Shown here in pieces: positions 43,147-50,480 of a stretch of DNA of 64,000 nucleotides (within the stretch, counting starts at the first letter, position 1; each line of letters begins with the position of its first letter). The notes under the pieces are model-generated. The model made no database searches. It saw nothing but the letters and a program-made list of their open reading frames with translations, and was not told the origin of the DNA. Both the position numbers and the translations under genes were made by a program. This DNA comes from Streptomyces sp. NBC_01296. Its GTDB lineage: Bacteria; Actinomycetota; Actinomycetes; Streptomycetales; Streptomycetaceae. The stretch lies in NCBI RefSeq assembly GCF_035984415.1, contig NZ_CP130720.1, positions 1,178,001 to 1,242,000 on the forward strand. Direction: 5' to 3'.

Positions 43147-44027
43147 CCTCCGAAACGATCACCGCGGCAGCTTCCGGCACCTGGCGGCTCGGCGACCTCT
43201 CCGTCCGCCGCATCGGCTTCGGCGCCATGCGCCTGACCCATCTCGCCGACGGCTCCCCCAGCGACCGTGAGCGGGTGACTTCCGTACTGCGCCGGGCCGT
43301 CGAGCTCGGCGTGAACCACATCGACACCGCTGCCTTCTACTTCTCTGCGCTGCGCTCCGCCAACGAGCTGATCAACCGGGCCCTGGCCCCGTACGCCGAC
43401 GACCTCGTCATCACCACCAAGGTGGGGCCGGGCCGGGACTTCGCCGGGGAGTGGTGGTGGTCCACCCCCGAGCAGCTGCGCGGGCAGGTCGAGGAGAACC
43501 TGCGCCAGCTGGGCCGGGACCACCTCGACGTGGTCAACCTGCGTGTACCGCGGCGCGAGACGACCGGTTCGATCGCCGAGCACTTCGGCGCCCTCGCCGA
43601 GCTGCGTACGGCCGGGCTCGTCCGCCACCTCGGCCTGTCCAACGTGCAGCCCGAACACCTCGCCGAGGCGCAGGCCATCGCGCCGGTCGTGTGCGTGCAG
43701 AACCCGTACGGGATCGGCTCCCCGGCCGAGGACCACGCCTTCCTCGACGCGTGCGGGCAGCAGGGCATCGCCTTCGTGCCGTTCTTCGCCATCGCCGGCG
43801 CGGGCAAGGAGGCCGGGGTGGTCGCGGAGGAGGCCGAGCAGGTACGGACCGCAGCCAAGGCCCACGGCGTGTCGACCGCGCAGCTGCGGCTCGCCTGGAC
43901 CCTGAACCGCGGTCCGCACGTCCTGGCCATCCCGGGCACCGGGAACCCCGACCACCTGGTCGAGAACATCGCCACCGGGGCGCTGCGGCTGTCCCCGGAG
44001 GAGATGGCGCTACTCGAAACTGCCTAG
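43143..44027 (+). CDS. aldo/keto reductase
   Basis: AKR-fold oxidoreductase of 294 residues: RIGFGAMRLT, HIDTAAFYF (Asp and Tyr), ITTKVGPG (Lys) and the C-terminal cofactor region VLAIPGTGNPDHLVENIAT. At the usual catalytic His position (LxxxHxxD) it reads VVNLRVPR, so the His appears absent, as in some AKR branches. Coupled to the serpin gene by ATGA. It converges with and overlaps the KDG kinase gene by 4 bases. Confidence 0.88.
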   Translation: MTSETITAAASGTWRLGDLSVRRIGFGAMRLTHLADGSPSDRERVTSVLRRAVELGVNHIDTAAFYFSALRSANELINRALAPYADDLVITTKVGPGRDFAGEWWWSTPEQLRGQVEENLRQLGRDHLDVVNLRVPRRETTGSIAEHFGALAELRTAGLVRHLGLSNVQPEHLAEAQAIAPVVCVQNPYGIGSPAEDHAFLDACGQQGIAFVPFFAIAGAGKEAGVVAEEAEQVRTAAKAHGVSTAQLRLAWTLNRGPHVLAIPGTGNPDHLVENIATGALRLSPEEMALLETA

Positions 44028-45013
44028 CAGGCGGGCGGCGGCAGGTCTGCCGTTTCGGCGGCCAGGGCTGCCGTTTCGGGGAACGTGGGGACGCGCCCGG
44101 TGCCGCCGCGGCCGGACACCGAGAGGGAGGCGGCCGCCATGCCGTACGCGACGGCGTCGGCAAGGCGGTCGCCCAGGGCGAGCCGGGCCGTGGCGGTGCC
44201 GGTGAAGCAGTCCCCGGCCCCGGTCGCGTCGACCGGGGCCGGGTTGACGGGTACGGGGTGGTGTTCCGCCCGCGTGCCGTCGTCGAGCAGGAGCCGCCCG
44301 GCGCCCGCGGTGACGACGACCGTACGGGCGCCCAGGGCCCGGTAGCGGGCGGCGGCGGTGCGCGGATCGCCGGTGCCGACCAGGGCCTGCGCGTCGGCCG
44401 GGCAGGAGGTCTTGAGCAGCCCGGTCAGCGGGGCGATACGGGCCAGCAGTTCGCGGGCCTCGGCCCGACCGGTCAGGCGGGAGCGGAAGTTGGGGTCGTA
44501 CGAGACGTGCCCGCCGGCGTCGTGCACGGCTTCGGCGGCGGCCACCACCGCGTCCCGGCTGCTCGGGGACAGCGCGCCGGTGATCCCGCTGGTGACGAGG
44601 GCCTTCGCGCCGGTCAGCAGGTCCCGCCAGGACTCGATGTGCCGGGTGGAGAGGGTCGAACCGGCGCTGTGGGTGCGCCAGTAGACGAAGGCCCGGTCGC
44701 CCTCGGTGTCGGAGCCGAGCAGGTAGGCGCCGTTGGGGCGCGGGGCGCGGCGTACGTGGGAGACGTCCACGCCGAGCTCGGCGGCGCGGTGCAGCAGCGG
44801 AACGCTGAGCTCGTCGTCGCCGACGACGGCGAGCAGGGCGGTCCGGGCCCCGGCGGCCGCGGCGGCGGCCGCTGCGTTGAGGGCGTCGCCGGAGTAGGAG
44901 ATCCGGGCCCCGGTGCCGTCGGCGGCTTCGCTCAGGGCGGTGTCGGCGTGGATCTCGACGAGGACCTCGCCGAGGACGAGTACGTCGTAGCCGGTACGGG
45001 GCGCGGGCGCCAT
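44024..45013 (-). CDS. kdgK: PfkB-family sugar kinase, probable 2-keto-3-deoxygluconate kinase
   Basis: Phosphorylates a sugar acid, most likely KDG to KDPG. Ribokinase fold of 329 residues: YSGDALNAAAAAAAAGA (substrate loop), SYDPNFRSRL (typical of KDG kinases) and the catalytic/anion-hole motif VDATGAGDCFTG. It lies 2 bp after the KDPG aldolase gene, which makes the KDG assignment strong. The operon is probably controlled by the divergent IclR regulator. Confidence 0.88.
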   Translation of the reverse strand: MAPAPRTGYDVLVLGEVLVEIHADTALSEAADGTGARISYSGDALNAAAAAAAAGARTALLAVVGDDELSVPLLHRAAELGVDVSHVRRAPRPNGAYLLGSDTEGDRAFVYWRTHSAGSTLSTRHIESWRDLLTGAKALVTSGITGALSPSSRDAVVAAAEAVHDAGGHVSYDPNFRSRLTGRAEARELLARIAPLTGLLKTSCPADAQALVGTGDPRTAAARYRALGARTVVVTAGAGRLLLDDGTRAEHHPVPVNPAPVDATGAGDCFTGTATARLALGDRLADAVAYGMAAASLSVSGRGGTGRVPTFPETAALAAETADLPPPAC

Positions 45014-45015
45014 GC

Positions 45016-45657
45016 TCAGCTCCCCGCGGCCGCGGCGCAGCCGGAGCAGCACGGCCGGGCCAGTCCGGCGAAGACGGCGGCCAGTTCACCCGGATCGTCG
45101 GGCAGGCCGCTGCCGATGCCCACGGCGGCCGCCCCGGCGGCGAGCCATTGCGGGATCTCGCCGGGCCGGATGCCACCGGTCGGGATGAACAGTGCCTCGG
45201 GCAGGACCGCCTTGAGGGAGCGGATGAACCGGGGGCCGCCGACGTGCGCCGGGAACACCTTGGCGGCGCCCGCGGACCGGACGGCCGAGGCGATCTCGCC
45301 TGGGGTGAAACCGCCCTCGATGAAGACCGCCCCGCGGCGGGCGGCGACGGCGCGGACCTCGGGGGCCGGGTAGGGGGAGATCAGGAAGGCCGCGCCCGCG
45401 TCGAGGGCGGTCTCGGCCGCGGTCGCGGTGGTGACGGTGCCGACGCCGACCAGGGCGGGCCGGTCGTACGCGTCGGCGAGCGGGGCGGTCCGGGCGACGG
45501 CCTCGGCCCAGCCGGGGGTGGAGGTGGTCAGCTCGACCGTGCGGCAGCCGGCGGCCAGCAGGGCGGTGGTCCGGCGGACGGCTTCGTCCGCGTCGGCGTT
45601 GCGCAGCACCGGCAGCAGGCACTGGGCGGCCAGGGCGTCGTACGGGTGGCAGGACAA
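45016..45657 (-). CDS. eda: KDPG (2-dehydro-3-deoxyphosphogluconate) aldolase
   Basis: Class I aldolase splitting KDPG to pyruvate and glyceraldehyde-3-phosphate. The 213-residue core has VELTTST (catalytic Glu), VGVGTVT, the Schiff-base Lys in AAKVFPAHVGG and IPTGGI. The best start is TTG 45657, with GGAGGGG 5 bases upstream. The frame stays open far upstream through an 18-bp repeat array (LRGTTG-like peptides), but that part lacks domain character. It is the first gene of the eda-kdgK operon. Confidence 0.9.
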   Translation of the reverse strand: MSCHPYDALAAQCLLPVLRNADADEAVRRTTALLAAGCRTVELTTSTPGWAEAVARTAPLADAYDRPALVGVGTVTTATAAETALDAGAAFLISPYPAPEVRAVAARRGAVFIEGGFTPGEIASAVRSAGAAKVFPAHVGGPRFIRSLKAVLPEALFIPTGGIRPGEIPQWLAAGAAAVGIGSGLPDDPGELAAVFAGLARPCCSGCAAAAGS

Positions 45658-45696
45658 GAGGACCCCTCCATCTGTTCCCGGCGGCAGGTGCCGTCC

Positions 45697-45786
45697 ACGC
45701 AGGCCAGTCGTTCCGCGCTGGCCAGTCGTTCCGCGCTGGCCAGTCGTTCCACGCAGGACAGCGGTCCCGCGCAGGGCAGTTGTTCC
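45697..45786. repeat. five 18-bp tandem units upstream of eda
   Basis: Units start at 45697, 45715, 45733, 45751 and 45769; the second and third are identical (GCGCTGGCCAGTCGTTCC). Four of the five end in GTTCC (the fourth reads GTCCC), the half-site of the adjoining IclR-like dyad, so the array may be a set of regulator half-sites spaced 18 bp apart. Confidence 0.85.
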
Positions 45787-45798
45787 ACGTAGCGGAAC
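45782..45798. promoter_or_regulatory. IclR-type operator
   Basis: GTTCC-ACGTAGC-GGAAC is a 17-bp dyad between the divergent eda operon and iclR-like gene, followed by a related GTACC...CCGGAAC. Its size and symmetry fit IclR/KdgR sites. Confidence 0.65.
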
Positions 45799-45864
45799 GC
45801 TGTACCGTGTACCGGAACGCTTCCCGCAGACCCTACCCCCACCCGCCCTGCCTTTGGAGAGCGC

Positions 45865-46662
45865 ATGCCCGACGACGGGGTCACGACGGACGAGGCCGCA
45901 GGCCCCGCGCGCGGCGGCCGGACCTCGGCGGCCGGCACGGCGCTGGAGAAGTCGATGCGGATCCTGGAGGCCGTGGCCGCGCCCGGCGGTCCGCACCGGC
46001 TCACCGACGTGGTGGCGGCCACGGCCGTGCCCAAGTCGAGCACCTTCCGGATCCTCTCCTCGCTGATCGAGCAGGGTTTCGTACGCCCGGAAAGCGAAGC
46101 GCGGTACGGGGTGGGCCCTCGGCTGCGCGGACTGTCCGCCCTGGTCAGCGGCGGCGAGCCACCGAGCATCGGGCGGATCCTCGGCGAGCTGCGCGAGGCC
46201 ACCGGCCAGACGGTCCACCTCGCCCTGCACAGCGGGGAGACGCTCACCTACATCCGGAAACTGGAGAGCGGCCAGCCCTTCCGGACGGCTTCCCGGGTCG
46301 GGATGCGGATGCCGCTGCACAGCACCGCCATCGGCAAGGCCATCCTGGCGGGCCTGCCCGAGGAGGAGGTGCGGGCGCTGATCGCGGACGCGGGGCTGCC
46401 GCGCCGCACGCCGCGGACCCTGACCGGCCCGGCGGCGCTGCTGGCGGAGCTGGCGGCGGTCCGGGCCCGGGGCTTCGCCGTGGACGACGAGGAGAACGAG
46501 CCGACGATCCGGTGCATCGGCGCCGCGATCCCGGGCCCGGCCGGCCGGCCGGTCGGCGGGGTCAGCGTCACCACCGTCACCTTCCTCGTCTCCCGCGAGG
46601 AGATCGAGGCGTACGCACCCGCCCTGCGCGCGGCCACCGAAGCGCTGGCTCCGCTGCTGTAG
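45865..46662 (+). CDS. IclR-family transcriptional regulator
   Basis: Regulator of 265 residues: winged helix (ALEKSMRILEAVAAPGGPHRLTDVVAATAV-type segment at 25-55, then PKSSTFRILSSLIEQGFV) and an IclR effector domain (SRVGMRMPLHSTAIGKAILA, CIGAAIPGP). Divergent from eda-kdgK, which it probably controls in response to a 2-keto-3-deoxy acid, as KdgR does in other bacteria. TTTGGAGA precedes the ATG. Confidence 0.92.
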   Translation: MPDDGVTTDEAAGPARGGRTSAAGTALEKSMRILEAVAAPGGPHRLTDVVAATAVPKSSTFRILSSLIEQGFVRPESEARYGVGPRLRGLSALVSGGEPPSIGRILGELREATGQTVHLALHSGETLTYIRKLESGQPFRTASRVGMRMPLHSTAIGKAILAGLPEEEVRALIADAGLPRRTPRTLTGPAALLAELAAVRARGFAVDDEENEPTIRCIGAAIPGPAGRPVGGVSVTTVTFLVSREEIEAYAPALRAATEALAPLL

Positions 46663-46681
46663 AACGGGGCCCGGACACGGA

Positions 46682-46717
46682 AGGGGTCCCCCGCCCGGAC
46701 CCGGACGCGGGACCCCT
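46682..46717. terminator. bidirectional hairpin terminator
   Basis: AGGGGTCCC (46682-46690) pairs with GGGACCCCT (46709-46717), between the convergent iclR-like and membrane-protein genes. Confidence 0.65.
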
Positions 46718-46739
46718 CACCGGTCGGCCCGGTGTGCGC

Positions 46740-47735
46740 TCAGCCGCGCAGCCCGGAACCGGCCAGGGCCTCGGGCCGATCACCCGGGCCGCCGGCCGCG
46801 CCCGGACCGCCCCGGCGCCGCGCGGCCCCGGCCAGCAGGACCAACGCCGCCGCCACGGCCACCGCCGCGGCCAGCGCCCCGGCGGCGCCCAGCGTCAGCG
46901 CGTCGGGCGAGGTCAGCGCCTGCCCGCGCAGGGCCTGCCAGGTCGCCAGCCCGACCGCCCCGGCATACCCGAGCCCCGCCACCAGTACCAGGCGCGGCCG
47001 CACCCCCGCGTCGGCCGCCCATCCGTACCGCCGGGCCGCGTGGGCGAGCGCCAGCGCCAGCAGCGGCAGCACCTGGAGCGCGTGCATGCCGACGAAGTGG
47101 GCGATCCGCAGGTCGCCCCCGGTGGACTCCCAGCCGGTGACCGGCAGGTGCGGTCCACCGTCCGCGGTCCCGACGCTGTGCGCGCCGGCCGCGCCGGTGA
47201 TCCGTCCCGCCGACTGGTCGGCGGTGGGCTGGGTCATCATGAACCCGACGGAGAGCCCCGCCAGCCCGATGACCGTGCCGAGCCGGATCGCCCACTGGGT
47301 GGCCCGGTCGGCGAGCGGCTGGCGCCACAGCACGACCGCCATCAGCAGGGTGGCCAGCCAGAGCACCACCACCGTCGTGCCCATCAGGCTGTAGAGGGCG
47401 GCATCCGTCGAGGTCTCGGTGTTGAAGTGGCTGCGCTTGCCGCGCACCACCTGCCCCACGATGATCGCCATCTCCAACACACTCGCCGCCACGACGACGA
47501 TCCCGGCCCACCAGCCGGTCCGTTGCCGGCGGGTGAGCAGCGAGTGCATCCAGGCCAGGGTCAGCCCGTACAGCACGAACGAGACGGAGAACTTGAGGGG
47601 TTTGTGCCAGATCGGCGACCCGGCGAGCATCCGGTCGTCCACGAGCAGCCCGACTCCCGAGACCAGGGTCATCACCCCCATGGCCGCCGCGAAGACCAGC
47701 AGTGGCCGATGCCATCCTGCTATGTGGATCCGCAT
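46740..47735 (-). CDS. 8-TM integral membrane protein of unknown function
   Basis: 331 residues with about eight hydrophobic helices (PLLVFAAAMGVMTLVSGVGL, then SVSFVLYGLTLAWMHSLL, and so on). Conserved-looking motifs are PIWHKPLKFS in the first loop and AHFVGMHALQVLPLLAL, where repeated His residues facing the membrane could bind haem or metal. I recognise no named family with confidence. Divergent from a MerR-type regulator across a region of paired dyads, so expression is probably controlled by that regulator. Confidence 0.8.
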   Translation of the reverse strand: MRIHIAGWHRPLLVFAAAMGVMTLVSGVGLLVDDRMLAGSPIWHKPLKFSVSFVLYGLTLAWMHSLLTRRQRTGWWAGIVVVAASVLEMAIIVGQVVRGKRSHFNTETSTDAALYSLMGTTVVVLWLATLLMAVVLWRQPLADRATQWAIRLGTVIGLAGLSVGFMMTQPTADQSAGRITGAAGAHSVGTADGGPHLPVTGWESTGGDLRIAHFVGMHALQVLPLLALALAHAARRYGWAADAGVRPRLVLVAGLGYAGAVGLATWQALRGQALTSPDALTLGAAGALAAAVAVAAALVLLAGAARRRGGPGAAGGPGDRPEALAGSGLRG

Positions 47736-47752
47736 CCTACGATCCCCCCGTA

Positions 47753-47796
47753 ATGGATAGTCACACTGTCCACTTTCCGATAGCTACACTATCCAT
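47753..47796. promoter_or_regulatory. paired dyad operator between membrane protein and MerR gene
   Basis: Two 17-bp related elements, GATAGTCACACTGTCCA (47756-47772) and GATAGCTACACTATCCA (47779-47795), match at 14 of 17 positions and start 23 bp apart. Each is itself a near-dyad (GATAG...CTATC), and the ends ATGGATAGT/ACTATCCAT form a perfect 9-bp inverted repeat. Confidence 0.7.
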
Positions 47797-47848
47797 ACCG
47801 AGGTCGGCCGCCGCAAGGCCCCGGCCCGCCCGAAGGAGAGAATTCACT

Positions 47849-48520
47849 GTGCGCATAGGAGAGTTGAGCCGTGCGAGCGGTGTCCCCGTGCCCACCATCA
47901 AGTTCTATCTGCGCGAAGGACTGCTCCCCGCCGGGGAGTTGACCAGCCCCAACCAGGCCCGCTACGGCGAGGCCCACCTGCGCCGACTGCACTTGATCCG
48001 GGCCCTCACCGACGTCGGCGGGCTACCGCTCGCCTCCGTCGGCAAGGTGGTCGAAGCGGTGGAGGACCACGAGCGCCCGGTGCACAAGCTCCTGGGTGCG
48101 GCCGCGCGGGCGGTGGACGTCGCCGTCCCCGACCCGGTCGACTCCGACAGCGCCGTACGGACCCGGGCCCGGGCCATGGCCGACGAGCTGATCGCACGGC
48201 GCGGCTGGCAGATCGGGCCGGAGCACCCGGCGGTGGAGGCCCTCACCACCGCGATGGCCTCCGTCCTGTCGGTCGGACACGGGGACTACCTCGACCACCT
48301 GGACGAGTTCGCGGCCGCCGGGGAGCTGATCGCCGCCGCCGACCTCGCCTTCGTGGCCCGCCGGCAGCAGCCGGAGGACCTGGTCGAACGCGTGGTGGTG
48401 GGCACCGTACTGGGGGATGCGATGCTCGCGGCACTGCGTCGGATCGCCCAGGTGGATGCCTCGGCGCGGCGCTATCCTCCGCAGGCTCCGGAAAATTCTT
48501 CGGGTTCTTCTTCCGGATAA
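47849..48520 (+). CDS. MerR-family transcriptional regulator
   Basis: 223-residue regulator: MerR helix-turn-helix at the N-terminus (MRIGELSRASGVPVPTIKFY, then LREGLLPAG), coiled linker and a helical C-terminal domain without clustered Cys residues, so it is not a classical metal sensor. GTG 47849 has AAGGAGAG 7-8 bases upstream. Divergent from the 8-TM protein gene. The C-terminus ends in a Ser/Gly tail. Confidence 0.9.
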   Translation: MRIGELSRASGVPVPTIKFYLREGLLPAGELTSPNQARYGEAHLRRLHLIRALTDVGGLPLASVGKVVEAVEDHERPVHKLLGAAARAVDVAVPDPVDSDSAVRTRARAMADELIARRGWQIGPEHPAVEALTTAMASVLSVGHGDYLDHLDEFAAAGELIAAADLAFVARRQQPEDLVERVVVGTVLGDAMLAALRRIAQVDASARRYPPQAPENSSGSSSG

Positions 48521-48596
48521 CCGTTATCCGGGCCGTGCTCGACGGTCTCCCAGGTATCGGGCATCATCGACCGCCGGTACGGACAGGGAACCTCAC

Positions 48597-50381
48597 ATGA
48601 CTACACAGCACACGGCAGCGCTGGTGGCAGCCGCCCGCGCGGGCGATCCCCGCGCGCAGGACGAGCTGGTCGGCACCTACCTGCCGCTCGTCTACAACGT
48701 CGTCGGGCGCGCCTTGAACGGCTCCGTCGACGTGGACGACGTGGTGCAGGACACGATGCTGCGGGCGCTCGACGGGCTGGGCACCCTGCGGTCGGACGAG
48801 AGTTTCCGGTCCTGGCTGGTCGCCATCGCCATGAACCGGGTGCGGGCGCACTGGCAGGCCCGGCACAGCGCCCCCGGCGAGAGCGGACTCGAGGCCGCCT
48901 GGGAACTGGCCGACCCCGGCGCCGACTTCGTGGATCTGACCGTCCTGCGGCTCCAGCTCGAAGGCCAGCAGCGGGAGACGGCCCGCGCCACCCGCTGGCT
49001 GGAGACCGACGACCGGGCGCTGCTGTCGCTGTGGTGGCTGGAATGCGCCGGTGAGCTGACCCGAGCCGAGGTGGCCGCGGCGCTCGAACTGTCCCCGCAG
49101 CACACGGCGGTACGGGTGCAGCGGATGAAGGCGCAGCTGGAATCGGCCCGGGTGGTCGAGCGGGCGCTGGACGCGCAGCCGCCGTGCGAGGGTCTGCGCG
49201 GGGTGACGGGCACCTGGGACGGGGCGCCGTCGACGCTGTGGCGCAAGCGAATAGCCCGGCACGCGCGCGAGTGCGTACGGTGCGCAGGACTGTGGAGCGG
49301 GCTGCTCCCGGCGGAGGGGCTGCTGGCGGGTCTGGCCCTGGTCCCGGTCTCGGTGGCCCTGCTGGCCGGCGTACGGGCGGCCACGGCGGGCGGCATCGTC
49401 CCGGCGGGGGCGGCGTACGCCTACGACGGCGGCGCGGGCGCCCAGGCGGGCGGCCCCGGCGGTCCGGGGACGGGCACCGGCACCGGCACCGGCCCGGGAT
49501 TCGACGGAACGGACTTCAGCGGCGCGGGCTTCGACGGCACGGGCTTCGACGGCACGGGCTTCGGCGGCACGGACTTCTCCGACGCCGCGACCCAGCTCAC
49601 CCCCACCGTCTCCGGTCAGGGCGGCATACCGGACGCCGCCCCCGGCGGTGGCCGCAGCGTCCTGCGCAAGCGCCGGCAGAGCCGCCGCCGCGCGGTCGGC
49701 GGCGCCGTGCTCGCCGCGTGCGTCGCGGGCGGCGGGCTCGCCTACCTCGGCGGCTTCCCCGGCTCGGACGACAAGGAAACCGGCGCCGCGCCCGCCGCCC
49801 CCCTCTCGGCACTGTCGGCGCCCGACGGCTCGGCGTCCCCCTCGGACTCCGCCTCGCCCTCCGCGTCCGCCTCCCCCTCGCCGTCGGCCTCCGCCTCCCC
49901 GAGCCCGTCGACCGAGAGCCCGAGTCCGAGCCCGTCGCCGACCAAGTCCAAGGCGCCGGCGCCGCGTCCGCCCGCGCCGGCTCCGGCGCCCGCCCCGGCC
50001 GGGGTCGCGGGCCAGGTCATCGCGCTGGTCAACTCCGAGCGCGCGGCGGCCGGCTGCGGCCCCCTGAAGGAGGACCCGCAGCTGCGGACGGCCGCCCAGG
50101 GGCACTCCGACGACATGGCGGCCCGGGACTTCTTCTCGCACACCAACCCCGACGGCGCCGACCCGGGGAAGCGCACGACCGCCGCCGGGTACCGCTGGTC
50201 GACGTACGGGGAGAACATCGCGAAGGGCCAGCAGACCGCGGCCTCGGTCATGGACTCGTGGATGAAGAGCCCGGGCCACCGCGCCAACATCCTCAACTGC
50301 TCCTTCAAGGACATCGGCGTGGGCATCCACACGGGCCCGGGCGGCCCTTGGTGGACGCAGAACTTCGGCGCCAAGATGTGA
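48597..50381 (+). CDS. ECF sigma factor fused to zinc-finger, TM helix and CAP domain
   Basis: A 594-residue membrane-spanning sigma protein. Residues 1-185 are sigma-70 regions 2 and 4 (VDVDDVVQDTMLRALDGLGT; LTRAEVAAALELSPQHTAVR). Next is an anti-sigma-like zinc motif HARECVRCAG (Hx3Cx2C), a hydrophobic stretch (LLAGLALVPVSVALLAGV), a Gly-rich linker with FDGTG repeats, an Arg-rich stop-transfer and clear TM helix (RRRAVGGAVLAACVAGGGLAYL), and a Ser/Pro-rich wall-spanning stalk. It ends in a complete CAP/SCP-like domain (residues 465-594: VNSERAAAGCGPLKEDPQL, HSDDMAARDFFSHTNPDG, YGENIAKGQQ, SPGHRANIL). The CAP domain should be extracellular and may sense or bind an external signal. Confidence 0.92.
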   Translation: MTTQHTAALVAAARAGDPRAQDELVGTYLPLVYNVVGRALNGSVDVDDVVQDTMLRALDGLGTLRSDESFRSWLVAIAMNRVRAHWQARHSAPGESGLEAAWELADPGADFVDLTVLRLQLEGQQRETARATRWLETDDRALLSLWWLECAGELTRAEVAAALELSPQHTAVRVQRMKAQLESARVVERALDAQPPCEGLRGVTGTWDGAPSTLWRKRIARHARECVRCAGLWSGLLPAEGLLAGLALVPVSVALLAGVRAATAGGIVPAGAAYAYDGGAGAQAGGPGGPGTGTGTGTGPGFDGTDFSGAGFDGTGFDGTGFGGTDFSDAATQLTPTVSGQGGIPDAAPGGGRSVLRKRRQSRRRAVGGAVLAACVAGGGLAYLGGFPGSDDKETGAAPAAPLSALSAPDGSASPSDSASPSASASPSPSASASPSPSTESPSPSPSPTKSKAPAPRPPAPAPAPAPAGVAGQVIALVNSERAAAGCGPLKEDPQLRTAAQGHSDDMAARDFFSHTNPDGADPGKRTTAAGYRWSTYGENIAKGQQTAASVMDSWMKSPGHRANILNCSFKDIGVGIHTGPGGPWWTQNFGAKM

Positions 50382-50480
50382 CCCGAACGCTCCGCCCGAG
50401 CAGGCCCCGAATGCTTCAAACTTCGTGCAGGATGGAGACTGGAGCCGAAGAGGCTGATCAGAGCGGACGGAGTACGGCAC

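Noticed and set aside
45658..46320. N-terminal extension of the KDPG aldolase through the 18-bp array
   Set aside because: The frame is open, but it overlaps the IclR gene and operator, lacks a ribosome site, and the TTG at 45657 has a strong one.
49497..49590. 15-bp coding repeats (FDGTG) in the sigma-CAP linker as a mobile or CRISPR-like array
   Set aside because: No spacers; a simple in-frame low-complexity linker.
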